NCBI GenBank assembly: GCA_025201705.1
Contig: MU617312.1
Span: forward strand, 1-16,243
Direction of reading: 5' to 3'
DNA length: 16,243 nucleotides
Origin: Dissophora ornata
Lineage: Eukaryota > Mortierellomycota > Mortierellomycetes > Mortierellales > Mortierellaceae
Position numbers and translations under genes: made by a program. Below the pieces are notes generated by a model. That model saw only the letters and a list, made by a program, of their open reading frames with translations, did not search any database and was not told the origin of the DNA. This document shows, in pieces, positions 7,671 to 16,243 of this stretch (position 1 is the first letter of the stretch; every line of letters begins with the position of its first letter).

Positions 7671-9914
7671 CTAAATCCTTCCGGATCCATACATCGTCTG
7701 CGTATACGACGGAGGTTGATGCTGATTCCTAGGCGGCAGTGCTGGAGGACCCGCTGAACTAGACCTTGGGTACTCTCCTGGCACCGTTAATGCAGATGAG
7801 CTTTGTCCCAGTGTGCTTGTCGAATATCCATTGCTCACACTGTGTCTGTGTCCCGTAGAGGCGGTAGAATTGCCATTGTCATTGCTGTTCGTGTTAGGAC
7901 TCGCATATGGGTCGGATCCCGGGAAAGCCCCTGGGAAAGACCCTGGAAGTGTGCTCCTGAATGTCTGTGATGATGGTATGCTCGTTGCTGGGGTCGGAAT
8001 CGACATAGCTGGACTCTGCTGCTGCTGCTGCTGCTGCTGAGATTGCTGTGCCTGGGGTGGGTAGCCAATGTTTGTTGGAGGGTACAAGTTCGACGCCATA
8101 AATGGGTAACCGACGGGAGGATATCCCACTCCTCCTGGAGCCGAAGCCGGCCGAGAAAGGGGTTGCTGGACAGGCGGGTAGAGGCCGCCGCCACCAAAAC
8201 CAACACCGTTATTCAAAGGTGGATATATGTTGCTGTTGGCATTATTATTGAAAGGCTGCTGTGGCGGGTATCCACTGAAAGTATTGTTATTGTTGAACTG
8301 TGGTGGATATCCAGTATTAAAGTTGTTCTGTTGTGGTGGGTATCCACTATTGAAGCTGTTCTGTTGTGGTGGGTATCCATTGATCGTATTGAACTGAGGA
8401 GGGTATCCGCCCTGGCTCTGCATTGGTTGGGGCGGGTATCCTCCTGCTGGATTATTATATCCAACGGGTGGGTAGCCACCTCCACCCTGCTGTGGAGGAT
8501 AGAACTGCTGATGCGGCTGATTTGGTAGTGATAGTCGCTTGTTAGTATCCAAAGGTGGGTATACTCCAGTGCTCGGGTAGTCGGGATAGCCGTTCACTGC
8601 GGCATAAGGATTAGCGCCACATTGTGCATTGGGTGGAATTGGAGCTCCAGCGTAATGAGTCGGACCAGAGGGAGATACTCGCCCCCCTGCCGGGTATCCT
8701 GCTGTTGAGTATCCTCCTGTCACTGCTGGTGCTGGTGTTGTCGGTGGTTCTGCTATGTACGCGGTTGTTGTGGCTGTCGCTACTACCGAGGAAGTGGAAG
8801 GCAGGCGATGGTGCGCAGCTTCGTTGGGAGGATAGATAGGACGGCGAGCTGGGCCACCGCTCGAAGGAACAGGTGTTGTGGGAAGACGGTTCATCCTGTT
8901 GGTTGGGTTTGTAGGGTCCTGTGGAGATCATGCAAAGAAACCCAAGTTAGGATATCTACCCCTGCGGCATGACCACCACTGTTTTTGTGCATATTATATT
9001 TTCTTGACAACCCGTCATTGACACCTACATATGAGTAATAGGTCAGCTGGAGCATGAGCTCGCCAGCCTCACGGCCCTTGTAGTGCAGCTCGAACCAATC
9101 TATTAATATGAACCGCCAGAAAAGAAAAGGTGTTTGAGAATTACAATTCAATATGACTGCATGGCTCGACATGCCTCTCCAGCTGGCGCAATACAATAAT
9201 AAGAATGTTTGGAAAGAGAGAGAAAGACAGGGCGAGGGGGGCGTAGTTCACACTACCGGAACAGAGGTTGTTCCTCCTCTGGTGGAATAACATGTACTAT
9301 GTCTTACCGTCTTGCTCGCCTTGCTCAAGAACCTTGGTTAGGTTAATGACACAATCGCCGATGAGCTCATTCTTTGGATGGTCGTCGTCTAGACAGGTCA
9401 CGTAGAGCGAGGTCGCATCCTTGGCATCGCTTTCATACATCAGAATATTGATCTGAAGGAGGTCGGAACAGGCGCTTTTTTCGATAAGTATAGCAGACTT
9501 CGATTACCTCGTTTATCCCCTCCAACTAACAACATGAACAGCGATTGCTGACTTTACCTGATCATCCTTCCATCGAGGCCGTTGTCCTCCCCTGACGTCT
9601 GTTGAACTCTTCTTTGTGACATTGCCGAGTTTGAAGAGGGTAAATGGGTTTTGCTTGCCAAAGCGCTCTCTGTTCGGAAGATCACGTCCCTGGATGGGGA
9701 CAATGACCAGCTCGCCTGAGACGAAGGAAAGAGAGAGTAAGTGTGAGATACATAAAGATAAAGATATAATCCTTTTCGTTCCTGAGTTCGAGACTTTTGA
9801 GTATGTATTACCGATAGGGGTCTTGCCCTCGTCTGGGTCGACCAGCGGCTCTGGCAGGGGCTTGCTGGCCTGGGCGGGAGGATGGTTACGGGCACCTTGA
9901 AACAGTTTATGCAT
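7671..9914 (-). CDS. Inn1/Fic1-like C2-domain protein with GYPPQ-repeat tail
   Basis: Spliced exons are 9914-9812, 9715-9558, 9452-9308, 9099-9029 and 8918-7671 (introns 96, 105, 208 and 110 bp, all GT-AG), giving 574 residues. Residues 35-158 form a fungal C2 domain. Visible motifs are GELVIVPIQGRDLPN, GKQNPF, RGGQRPRWKDDQ, CLDDDHPKNELIGD and DWFELHYKGREAGEL ending in TYYS. This matches the class containing yeast Inn1 and fission-yeast Fic1, where a C2 domain binds the membrane at the division site and a proline-rich tail binds SH3 proteins. The 415-residue tail has about 15 YPP motifs, several spaced 10-13 residues as GYPPQ units, an 8-Gln run, and a PPALPPRN motif near the end that fits an SH3 ligand. 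KPLPEP near the N-terminus is another. Loop 1 has Asn where many C2 domains have a calcium-binding Asp. The ATG at 9914 is preferred because a TATA box lies inside the only upstream in-frame extension. A cytokinesis role is inferred from architecture. Confidence 0.87.
8016..8039 (-). repeat. CAG microsatellite encoding 8 Gln
   Basis: Eight consecutive Gln codons in the tail of the C2 protein, just after the last YPP motif. Confidence 0.88.
8325..8379 (-). repeat. 33-bp tandem unit in the GYPPQ coding region
   Basis: A 22-base block is perfectly repeated at 8325-8346 and 8358-8379, an offset of 33 bp, which equals one 11-residue GYPPQQN-type repeat. Neighbouring repeats at about 8290-8320 and 8385-8410 are diverged copies. 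The repeat length is a multiple of three, so unit gain or loss keeps the frame. Confidence 0.85.
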
Positions 9915-10139
9915 GATTGTGCGGTGTCTGGATGCGTGCCGTGTTTTGCGGGTATGTTTGTACAGGTGGTGGTTGCAGTGGTTGTTGCAGTGGTTGTTGC
10001 TGCTATGGGCGAGTGTTGGTGTGTATAGCAAGTGCCCGGACGTGACGATGAATGGGGACAAGTGGGCGAATGGGCAATGGAGAGAATTGCGTGAGATGGT
10101 CAAAACGAGGTGTCGAGCAAGCGCATGGTCGGGTGTTCC

Positions 10140-10146
10140 TTTTATA
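10140..10146 (-). promoter_or_regulatory. TATA box (TATAAAA) of the C2 gene
   Basis: The minus strand reads TATAAAAGG, a near-consensus TATA box, 226 bp upstream of the chosen ATG at 9914. It argues against using the in-frame ATG at 10172, which would lie upstream of transcription start. Confidence 0.6.
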
Positions 10147-10320
10147 CAGCCAAGCATGGACTGGTTATCCAATTTGCGGAGTTTTGCACTGCTCCGCCAC
10201 CTCTCTCAATGTCGATCAACACCGTCATCCCAAACCCCAAACGGATTTCTGATAGGCCACCAATGCTTGTCTAAATATACATGCAACAACACCCTACACC
10301 ACCGTGCATCAACACAGCAC

Positions 10321-10465
10321 CACATAGAAAGAGGAGCTGCTTGTTTATTCGTGTATTTGCCATGTGTTGTAGTAACCCCAAAAGTTGATAGGTGGTCTAA
10401 ATAAATGTATTCAAACCACATCGAAGGAGAGCTTGTTTATTCGTGCATTTGCCGTGCGCTGTAGT
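10321..10465. repeat. Two-copy direct repeat (10321-10373 and 10417-10465)
   Basis: A 35-base core at 10339-10373 recurs at 10431-10465 with four differences, all transitions. Similarity extends leftward to CACAT at 10321 and 10417 with small gaps. Each copy carries TTTATT, an AATAAA on the minus strand. Confidence 0.8.
10436..10441 (-). terminator. Polyadenylation signal AATAAA for the C1-THF synthase gene
   Basis: AATAAA on the minus strand 78 bp past the stop at 10519. A second one lies in the other repeat copy at about 10344-10349, so alternative 3' ends are possible. Confidence 0.5.
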
Positions 10466-10518
10466 GTATCTCAATAATATCTGTTGGCTGCAAGGCATGC
10501 CATAGATCGTCAAATCAT

Positions 10519-13500
10519 CTAAAACAGACCGACAACATTGCCCGTCTCAAAGTCAATGTCCACATCGTAAAAGCACGGGCGCGTTGGCAGTCCAGGCATC
10601 GTCTGCATCGTTCCACACAATGGGTACAGGAACCCTGCTCCAACAGATGCACGGATGTCGCGAATCGGGATCTTGAATCCTGTCGGGCGGTTCTTGAGCT
10701 TCGGGTCGTGCGATAACGACAAGTGTGTCTTGGCCATGCAGATGGGTAAATTGCCGAATCCCTATGATAACAGAAAGGTTAGGATACATATTTTTTTCCC
10801 CCTAATAGCCGTAGAATCATCGGTCACGCTCATTTCAACAAAGGGCACGCATTTCCTCACCTGGCGGGTATACGTGGCAATCTTCTCCTTGGCCAGCTCT
10901 GACAGCTCAATGCCATCGGCGCCATACATCTCCTTCGCAATCGTCTCGATCTTCGACTCGATATCGGCCTCGACATTATACAAGTATTTAAAGTCGATTG
11001 GCTTGCTGGATGCCTGGATAACCGCCTCACCCAGCGCCACAGCTCCCAAACCACCCTTGGCCCAGTTCTCACACGCAACAGCATCATCTGCACCAGCATC
11101 GAGCGCAATCTTACGGATCAACGCCATCTCCGCATCCGAGTCTGTTGTGAAGCGGTTGATAGCTACAACAACTGGCACTCCAAACTTCTTGGCATTCTCA
11201 ATGTGCTTCCTCAAATTGTCACATCCGCTCTCCAACAGCTCCAAGTTCTCAGTGTTGTAGACCTCGGGCAGGGGCTTGCCAGGAGTTACCTCGGGTCCAC
11301 CTCCATGCATCTTGAGGGCCTTCACGGTTGCAACCAAGACAGCGCAGTCAGGTACCAACCCGCTGGTGCGACACTTGATGTCAAAGAATTTTTCCATTCC
11401 AATATCGGCTCCGAATCCGGCCTCGGTCACAACGTAACCCATCTTGTCCTCTGGCTCACCGGGTTCAATACCAGCCAGCTTGAGTGCAATGCGATCAGCA
11501 ATGATGGATGAGTTTCCATGTGCGATGTTGGCAAAGGGTCCGGCATGGACAAACATGGGAGTGCCCTCGAGAGTCTGCATCACATTGGGCTTGATCGCGT
11601 CCTTCATCAAAACAGTCAAAGCACCGCCAATTCCAATGTCATCAGCCGTGACAGGCTCGCCGGACTTGCTGCTGGCAACCACCATCTTGCCCAAGCTAGA
11701 GAAAGACACCATGACATCGAACCAGATCAGAATCAACATAACAAACTGTGAAGCCAAGAGAAGCAAATAAACTCGCACACAAACAACACCTAACACAGAC
11801 AACTAGCATCGAAAATAACCCTTACCGCTCGCGCATGTCCTTGAGATCCGTGCTGAGAGCCAAGACAGCCATGACCTCGGACGCGACAGCAATATCGAAT
11901 CCAGTCATGCGCTCATGGCCAGCCTCGGTATCGTTGCGTCCAATCTCAATCCTGCGCAAGAAACGATCGTTGGTGTCCATGACGCGCTGCCAGGTAATAG
12001 TTTCGGGGTCGATATCCAGGCGAGAAAAGCGAGACACCTCCTCGGGCGTCAATTCAGAGGGGTCGGTCTTGTTAATACCCAGACGCTGAAGACGACCCAG
12101 CATGACAGGAGCAAAAACCTTTTTGCCTTTCTTAGCGGGGCAGAGACGGCTGAAAAGGGCCTTGTCCGACTGTGTCTTTTCGTGGAACATACGCGCGTCA
12201 ATGGCGGCAGCAAGCAAGTTGTTGGCTGCAGTGACGGCATGAATGTCTCCCGTCAAGTGCAGGTTGAACTCATCCATGGGAATAACCTGAGAGTATCCAC
12301 CACCAGCAGCACCACCCTTGATGCCGAATGTTGGGCCCTGGGAAGGCTGACGGACACATCCAAACGCCATCTTGCCCAAGTGCGCGCCCAGAGCCTGGAC
12401 CAATCCGACAGTTGTGGTCGATTTGCCCTCACCCAAGGGAGTGGGGGTGATGCCGGTGACGACAACATAGCGTCCATTCTTTCGATGAGAAAGGCGCTCC
12501 AAAATATCCAAGTTGACCTTAGCCTTGTACTCTCCATACAGTTCGAGCTACAGTGGAATAAATTACTCCAAGATGAGTCGTCCATAATTCCTGCATATGC
12601 GTGCTACCACATTATCCTACGTGCTCAACAATAGCGGACAACATACCTCCCTTGGCAAGATTCCCAGCTCTTCGGCGATATGCCTGATGGGCTTGGGCTT
12701 TTGGGCCAGAGCGATTGCGATATCACTGGGCACGGGGTCCAAGAGCTCCAGAGGCAACGGGTTGATGGCGCGCTTACGTCCCTCATTGAGGAAGCGAACA
12801 GCAGAGAGGTACGTGTTTTGCATCAACATGGCCACCGTCATGGGCCCAACTCCGCCGGGGACAGGGGTGATGTGGCTAGCATGCTGAGCAGCAGCGCTGT
12901 ACTCGACATCTCCAACCCAGCGGATTCCAGATTTCTTAGTCAAATCTGCGCAAAGAAGAAAAGGTGAGAATAAGCATTTCGAACAGGTCACAAATTAAAC
13001 GAAGAGCAAGCAGCAAACGATGCGTCGCCCTTGGTACTCTTGGTAAATAGGGACACATTACCTTCAACGGCATTGGTTCCGACATCAATTACGACAGCGC
13101 CTTCCTTAATCCACTCGCCCTTGACAAACTCGGCGCTTCCGATTGCAACAACAAGGATATCGGCACTCTTGACGATCACAGGCAGGTTTGTGGTTTTGGA
13201 GTGGCACAAGGTAACAGTGCAGTTATTCTTGGTCAACAAGCTGAAGACAGGCGTGCCCTGATTTGATCAAAGAGATGGGATACGGCGAAAAGTGTCCTGG
13301 GTTAGGGTTTTCGACGTGGTTTAAAAAATAGAGTCTTCAGCAGCACATGCTGTGTGTATGTTGATCCACGTTCTACTTACGACAATGTCGCTGCGTCCAA
13401 CAACAACAGCCTTCTTGCCAGACATGGGCATTCCAGTCGACTTGATGAGCTCAATCACACCCTTGGGAGTGCAAGGGACGAAGGCAGGCTCTGAAGCACG

Positions 13501-14676
13501 CTTGGAAAGGTGGCCAATGTTGATGGCATGGAAACTAGGGTCATGAATAAGAAATGGTCAGTTGGCACAGATGAATATGACGCTTTCACTCGAGTTTTGG
13601 CCCTCGACTCAACAACCTACCCATCAACATCCTTCTTGGGATCAATAGCCTCCGTGACGATTCTGTCGTCCAAGTGATCGGGAAGCGGGAGCTGGACGAG
13701 GATTCCGTGAACCTTGGGGTCGTTGTTCAAGGCCTGGACCTTGGTCAATAGCTCATACTGTGTGATGGTGGAAGGCAAATGGAACAGCTCAAAGTCCATG
13801 CCAGCCTATGGACATCCCGATACAGGAACATATTCCAGAGCAGTTAGTTAGCTAGTAGAAGCACAGCAATTGCAAGACCATGAACAGGTCCCTAGGCTAG
13901 CACCTAATTTTCAAACGCGTGATTTGTCCACGTTTTTTTTTCTCACCTCCTTGGCAGCCTTCTTCTTCATGCTGACATACACACTCGAATCCTCGCGGGC
14001 CCCAACTTGAATAATCGAGAGCTTGGGGGTGAAGTTGGGAGAAGTCTTGCGCATCTCCTCGATTTGCAACTTGATGTCGCTGCGGAGGTTTCTATTTGGG
14101 TAGAATGGAACAAACAACGTTAGCACGAGCTGTTACCAGCATCTCTTTTCTCCTAGACACGCTTCGAGAAATCCAATTGTAGATTGCCATATATCAACTA
14201 GTGATGCTCTGTGCCACAATTGAACATAGAAGGGCGTTGACTTACTGGGCGATAGCCTTTCCATCAATAACCTTGGCCATGGCGGTGCGGTTGTTGTTGT
14301 GATAGTGGTGGTTACGATTGTGGGTACTGTTGTTACTCAAAACAACAGTGGAGGTGTGCAATGAGTGTGACCGGCGCGGAGAGAAGAGTCGAACAGAGCG
14401 AAGAACAGAATGGGCCAGGAAGGGGTTGGATCCTGTTCGCGACGCAGTCAAAAAGTTGCACCTGGAGATGCTGGATGAGGAGGGTGAAGAAGAAGAAGGA
14501 GAAGAAGAAGAAAAAGAAAGAGACGAAGAAGAATAAAAGCGAGAAGAAAGCGACGAGAGCCTTATTTGAGGAGGGTGGGAAAGATTCACGGACGCAAACG
14601 ACGAATGCGGGTGCGCGTGGAGGCAGATGAGGGCGGTTCGATCGATGGCGGGCAGTGCTCTCAGCAGGACCTTCAT
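10519..14676 (-). CDS. MIS1: C1-tetrahydrofolate synthase (trifunctional), nine exons, with mitochondrial-type presequence
   Basis: Methylene-THF dehydrogenase, methenyl-THF cyclohydrolase and formate-THF ligase in one chain. Exons: 14676-14246, 14091-13947, 13805-13621, 13534-13381, 13257-13062, 12945-12647, 12547-11826, 11695-10861 and 10761-10519; eight GT-AG introns of 86-154 bp. Total 1069 residues, or 937 from the internal ATG at 14280, matching the usual 935-950 of cytosolic enzymes. Numbering from 14280: Tyr50/Lys54 (YVSMK, catalytic Lys), VQLPLP around 97-102, KDVDG 118-122, GRSDIVGTP at the NADP site and PGGVGPMTV complete the N-terminal domain. The ligase has [11 protein letters not shown] (372-382), [11 protein letters not shown] and [12 protein letters not shown]. 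Residues 1-132 of the long form are rich in Ser and Arg with a single acid (Asp12), typical of mitochondrial targeting. An in-frame TGA directly precedes the 14676 ATG. Yeast uses two genes (MIS1, ADE3). The symbol is by family, because this locus may make both forms. Confidence 0.95.
14275..14284 (-). promoter_or_regulatory. Strong internal start context for the cytosolic form
   Basis: The ATG at 14280 sits in CCGCCATGGC, close to an ideal eukaryotic start. It begins [12 protein letters not shown], exactly where cytosolic C1-THF synthases begin. The upstream ATG at 14676 has a weak context, with T at -3 and A at +4. Leaky scanning or a shorter transcript could therefore yield the cytosolic enzyme. 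Confidence 0.6.
14486..14523. repeat. 38-base pure purine tract (GAA-rich) in the presequence coding region
   Basis: An uninterrupted purine run, mostly GAA/AGA triplets, on the plus strand. Read on the minus strand it is CT-rich and encodes the poly-Ser part of the presequence. Purine-rich sequence continues with few breaks to about 14560. Confidence 0.85.
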
Positions 14677-15268
14677 TCAAATCAGCCGTAGTCAAGCAGG
14701 AGGGGAGCGAACACGAGAGACGGACAGACAGGGAAGAGTTGAAAGAACAGTGTTTGTTTTGCCAGTCGATGGAGCATTGCGGGTGGAAACGATCCAGCGT
14801 AAGTTTAAACTTTACTGGACGCACTGTGGGAACATGTCTAGCCCACAAGTGGACACAAGCAGTGTCGCCGTTTACTCCTTCCCTTCTTCCCTTCAACTCC
14901 TCAACGCCTCCTTTCTTTTTCTTTGCCGTCATGCAAGCATGCACGCCAGCCAGGCGGTGTCCCCCTGCGGTGACTCTGGGAAGGCCCTTTGCCCTTTTTC
15001 ACTCTTGCTCCATCCAGGCACATCCGCAGCAATAACTGGCATATCACGTTCCATAACGTCAGCAATAAACCTGATCACGTGCATTATACACGCCGCAGTT
15101 TTGGTTGTTGGGGTCGGTCTGAGTGATTTTTCAGTTCCTCCCGTTGTATGCCACCCGCTGAACTGACATTTTTCATGTGGCGATACATTTCTTCTCGTTG
15201 CTTATAATGACACCTCCAAATCTCTGTACAAAACATGTCATTATAACGGGAATTGACTGTATCCCAGG
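14677..15268. other. Intergenic region upstream of the C1-THF synthase gene
   Basis: It should contain the promoter of the minus-strand C1-THF gene. Visible elements are a 12-bp palindrome AAGTTTAAACTT at 14801-14812, TGACTC at 14971-14976 and CACGTG at 15076-15081. In yeast TGACTC is the Bas1-type site of purine and one-carbon genes, but its use in this lineage is unknown. The right end holds the fold-back at 15202-15261. No gene is seen. Confidence 0.45.
15202..15261. mobile_element. Possible terminal inverted repeat or fold-back remnant of a pogo/Tigger-like DNA transposon
   Basis: TTATAATGACA at 15202-15212 is the perfect reverse complement of TGTCATTATAA at 15236-15246. The right arm continues ACGGGAATTGACTG, ending at 15259 before TA. 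Read on the minus strand this is TA-CAGTC...CCCGTTATAA, similar from memory to ends of pogo/Tigger-type Tc1-mariner elements, which duplicate a TA target. No partner end was found in the window, so it would be a solo or truncated end. Confidence 0.35.
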
Positions 15269-15815
15269 ATGAACTCGACTGTACGCTTAAAAAGCGGGCA
15301 GAAGATGACAAGAAAAAGAGCTAAAACGCTAGAGTCCGCGCCAAAGGATCGAGAGCTAGATATTCAAGATCAACAAAATCAACAACATCAACTTTATCGA
15401 CACAGATTTTACGATCGTGAAGACTTTATCAATGCCGGCATACCTGGCATCCTTAGCCGTGGGCTAAGGGATCACAAGTCGCATACAACATTTCTAGTTC
15501 CTGGTGGGTCTGGGATTGGAAAGTCGCGTGCAGGATTTGAGCTACAGCACTTGGTAACTCATGCCAATCGGCTCAGGATTGGTCGCTGAGATTCGAAGAC
15601 AAGGAGAGAATAGCTCCGAGGAGGAAGACGAGATGGACGATATGCCGGACTGGGTGCAGGACATATACCACGGGTTGACACTGAAATCCATAGCAGTTTC
15701 ATGGAAGCATTTATTCAAGACAACAAAGGGTATGAGCAAACGCGCTATGGGACGCAATGATTTCATGAGACCTGCCCTCAGACAACGACAAGCACTGGAC
15801 GTGAAGGAAATCTAG
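15269..15815 (+). pseudogene. Broken P-loop NTPase gene, crinkler-like fragment
   Basis: Frame one runs from the ATG at 15269 to a TGA at 15587-15589 (106 residues). It has a basic N-terminus, a HRFYDREDFINAGIPG block and then FLVPGGSGIGKSRAGFEL, a clear Walker A motif (GGSGIGKS). The protein stops about 26 residues later, far too short for an NTPase. A second frame, shifted and overlapping, runs from about 15558 to the TAG at 15813-15815. It encodes another protein-like stretch with an acidic run (SSEEEDEMDDMPDW) and a basic end. The two are joined in frame by a single-base change between 15555 and 15589. I see no good intron there; the one GT...CAG pair spans only 23 bases. From memory, this block resembles expanded crinkler-like P-loop families of Mortierella-type fungi. 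That assignment is tentative. A sequencing error or very short exons are alternatives. Confidence 0.5.
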
Positions 15816-15939
15816 GCGGGTGCCTGGATCCTGATTGGATGCGGTGTGCTGTGTATGCTTACAGATCTCTAGTGCTCTTTATAGCGCTGCAGTGTGAGGC
15901 GGTCTCAGGTCAGGCAGTAACATTCTGCCGCTGACGGCC

Positions 15940-16243
15940 ATGTCAGTGGACCCCACTCACAGTGGCAGCGATACCACATCTTGTAGCAGTGCAATACACA
16001 ATTGCGCGTTGATTTTTAAAAAATCACCATGTGTTTCTGGGAGCGCTGCTCACCTTGGAGATTGCCACGCAGAATGGTTTCTTGTAGCCACAGCAAACAC
16101 AGGTAGTGGGCCGTTGATAATAAAGACGTTACCTCCGGATGCTGGCGAACAATCTAGCACACAAATCTCAGGTATTGCTGATTGCCGTTCCTCAACCGCA
16201 ACTCCCAAAGCTGGGCAACATGAAAGGCGCAATAGTAAATGGA
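15940..16243 (+). CDS. Open frame running off the right edge, unrecognised
   Basis: From the ATG at 15940 the plus-strand frame is open to the last base (101 codons), and it is open upstream to a TGA at about 15895. It starts MSVDPTHSGSDTTSCSSAIH and later contains EWFLVATANTGSGPLIIKTL. I recognise no domain. It could be the first exon of a gene beyond the window, a later exon of the broken P-loop gene, or chance. The composition is somewhat protein-like, but frames this long occur by chance elsewhere in the window. Confidence 0.25.
   Translation, partial: MSVDPTHSGSDTTSCSSAIHNCALIFKKSPCVSGSAAHLGDCHAEWFLVATANTGSGPLIIKTLPPDAGEQSSTQISGIADCRSSTATPKAGQHERRNSKW

Larger units (their letters stand above)
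9915..10518. other. Intergenic region between the C1-THF synthase and C2 genes
   Basis: It holds the promoter and 5' UTR of the C2 gene (TATA at 10140-10146, and GTGGTTGTTGCA-like 12-bp repeats at about 9968-10002). It also holds the 3' flank of the C1-THF synthase gene with its AATAAA at 10436-10441. A direct repeat lies at 10321-10373 and 10417-10465. No additional gene is seen. Confidence 0.6.

Noticed and set aside
9915..10172. 86-codon in-frame N-terminal extension of the C2 protein
   Set aside because: The TATAAAA box at 10140-10146 lies within it, and no other in-frame ATG lies between the box and 9914.
14333..14944. 203-codon minus-strand open frame starting MHACMTAKKKK
   Set aside because: It overlaps the first exon of the C1-THF gene in another frame, and its Phe run is just the GAA tract read in the wrong frame.
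15552..15574. GT...CAG pair that could be an intron in the P-loop gene
   Set aside because: It is only 23 bases, too short for a fungal intron, and removing it leads to a frame that stops soon after.

Overview
The window looks like nuclear DNA of a filamentous early-diverging fungus. A Mucoromycota relative such as Mortierella is my inference. The basis is compact genes with many short GT-AG introns (86-216 bp), Gln- and Ser-rich low-complexity proteins, AATAAA-type 3' signals, a fungal-type C2 protein, a complete eukaryotic trifunctional C1-tetrahydrofolate synthase, and a P-loop fragment of a kind I associate with crinkler-like families in these fungi. All coding models were spliced by eye, using reading-frame continuity, splice dinucleotides and family motifs.

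Five genes lie on the minus strand. From left to right: (1) a secreted, Lys-rich repeat protein cut by the left edge (1-370); (2) a second secreted Lys-rich protein with a very similar N-terminus (1295-1807), probably a diverged tandem duplicate of the first; (3) a four-exon gene for a 759-residue Ser/Gln/Pro-rich, probably disordered protein (2334-5024); (4) a five-exon gene for an Inn1/Fic1-like protein, with an N-terminal C2 domain and a long GYPPQ-repeat tail (7671-9914); (5) a nine-exon gene for C1-THF synthase (10519-14676). Gene 5 has an N-terminal extension that looks like a mitochondrial presequence, and a second, strong internal ATG that would give the cytosolic enzyme.

The right end is different. 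At 15202-15261 there is a fold-back ending in a sequence that resembles a pogo/Tigger-type transposon terminus. Eight bases further on, a plus-strand P-loop NTPase fragment begins and changes frame around 15555-15589, so it looks like a broken gene. Another plus-strand frame is open from 15940 to the window end.

The genes do not form a pathway. The C1-THF synthase supplies one-carbon units to purine, thymidylate and methionine synthesis. The C2 protein is a candidate cytokinesis factor. The two small secreted proteins are candidate effectors or wall-associated proteins. The 2.6 kb between genes 3 and 4 shows no convincing gene.
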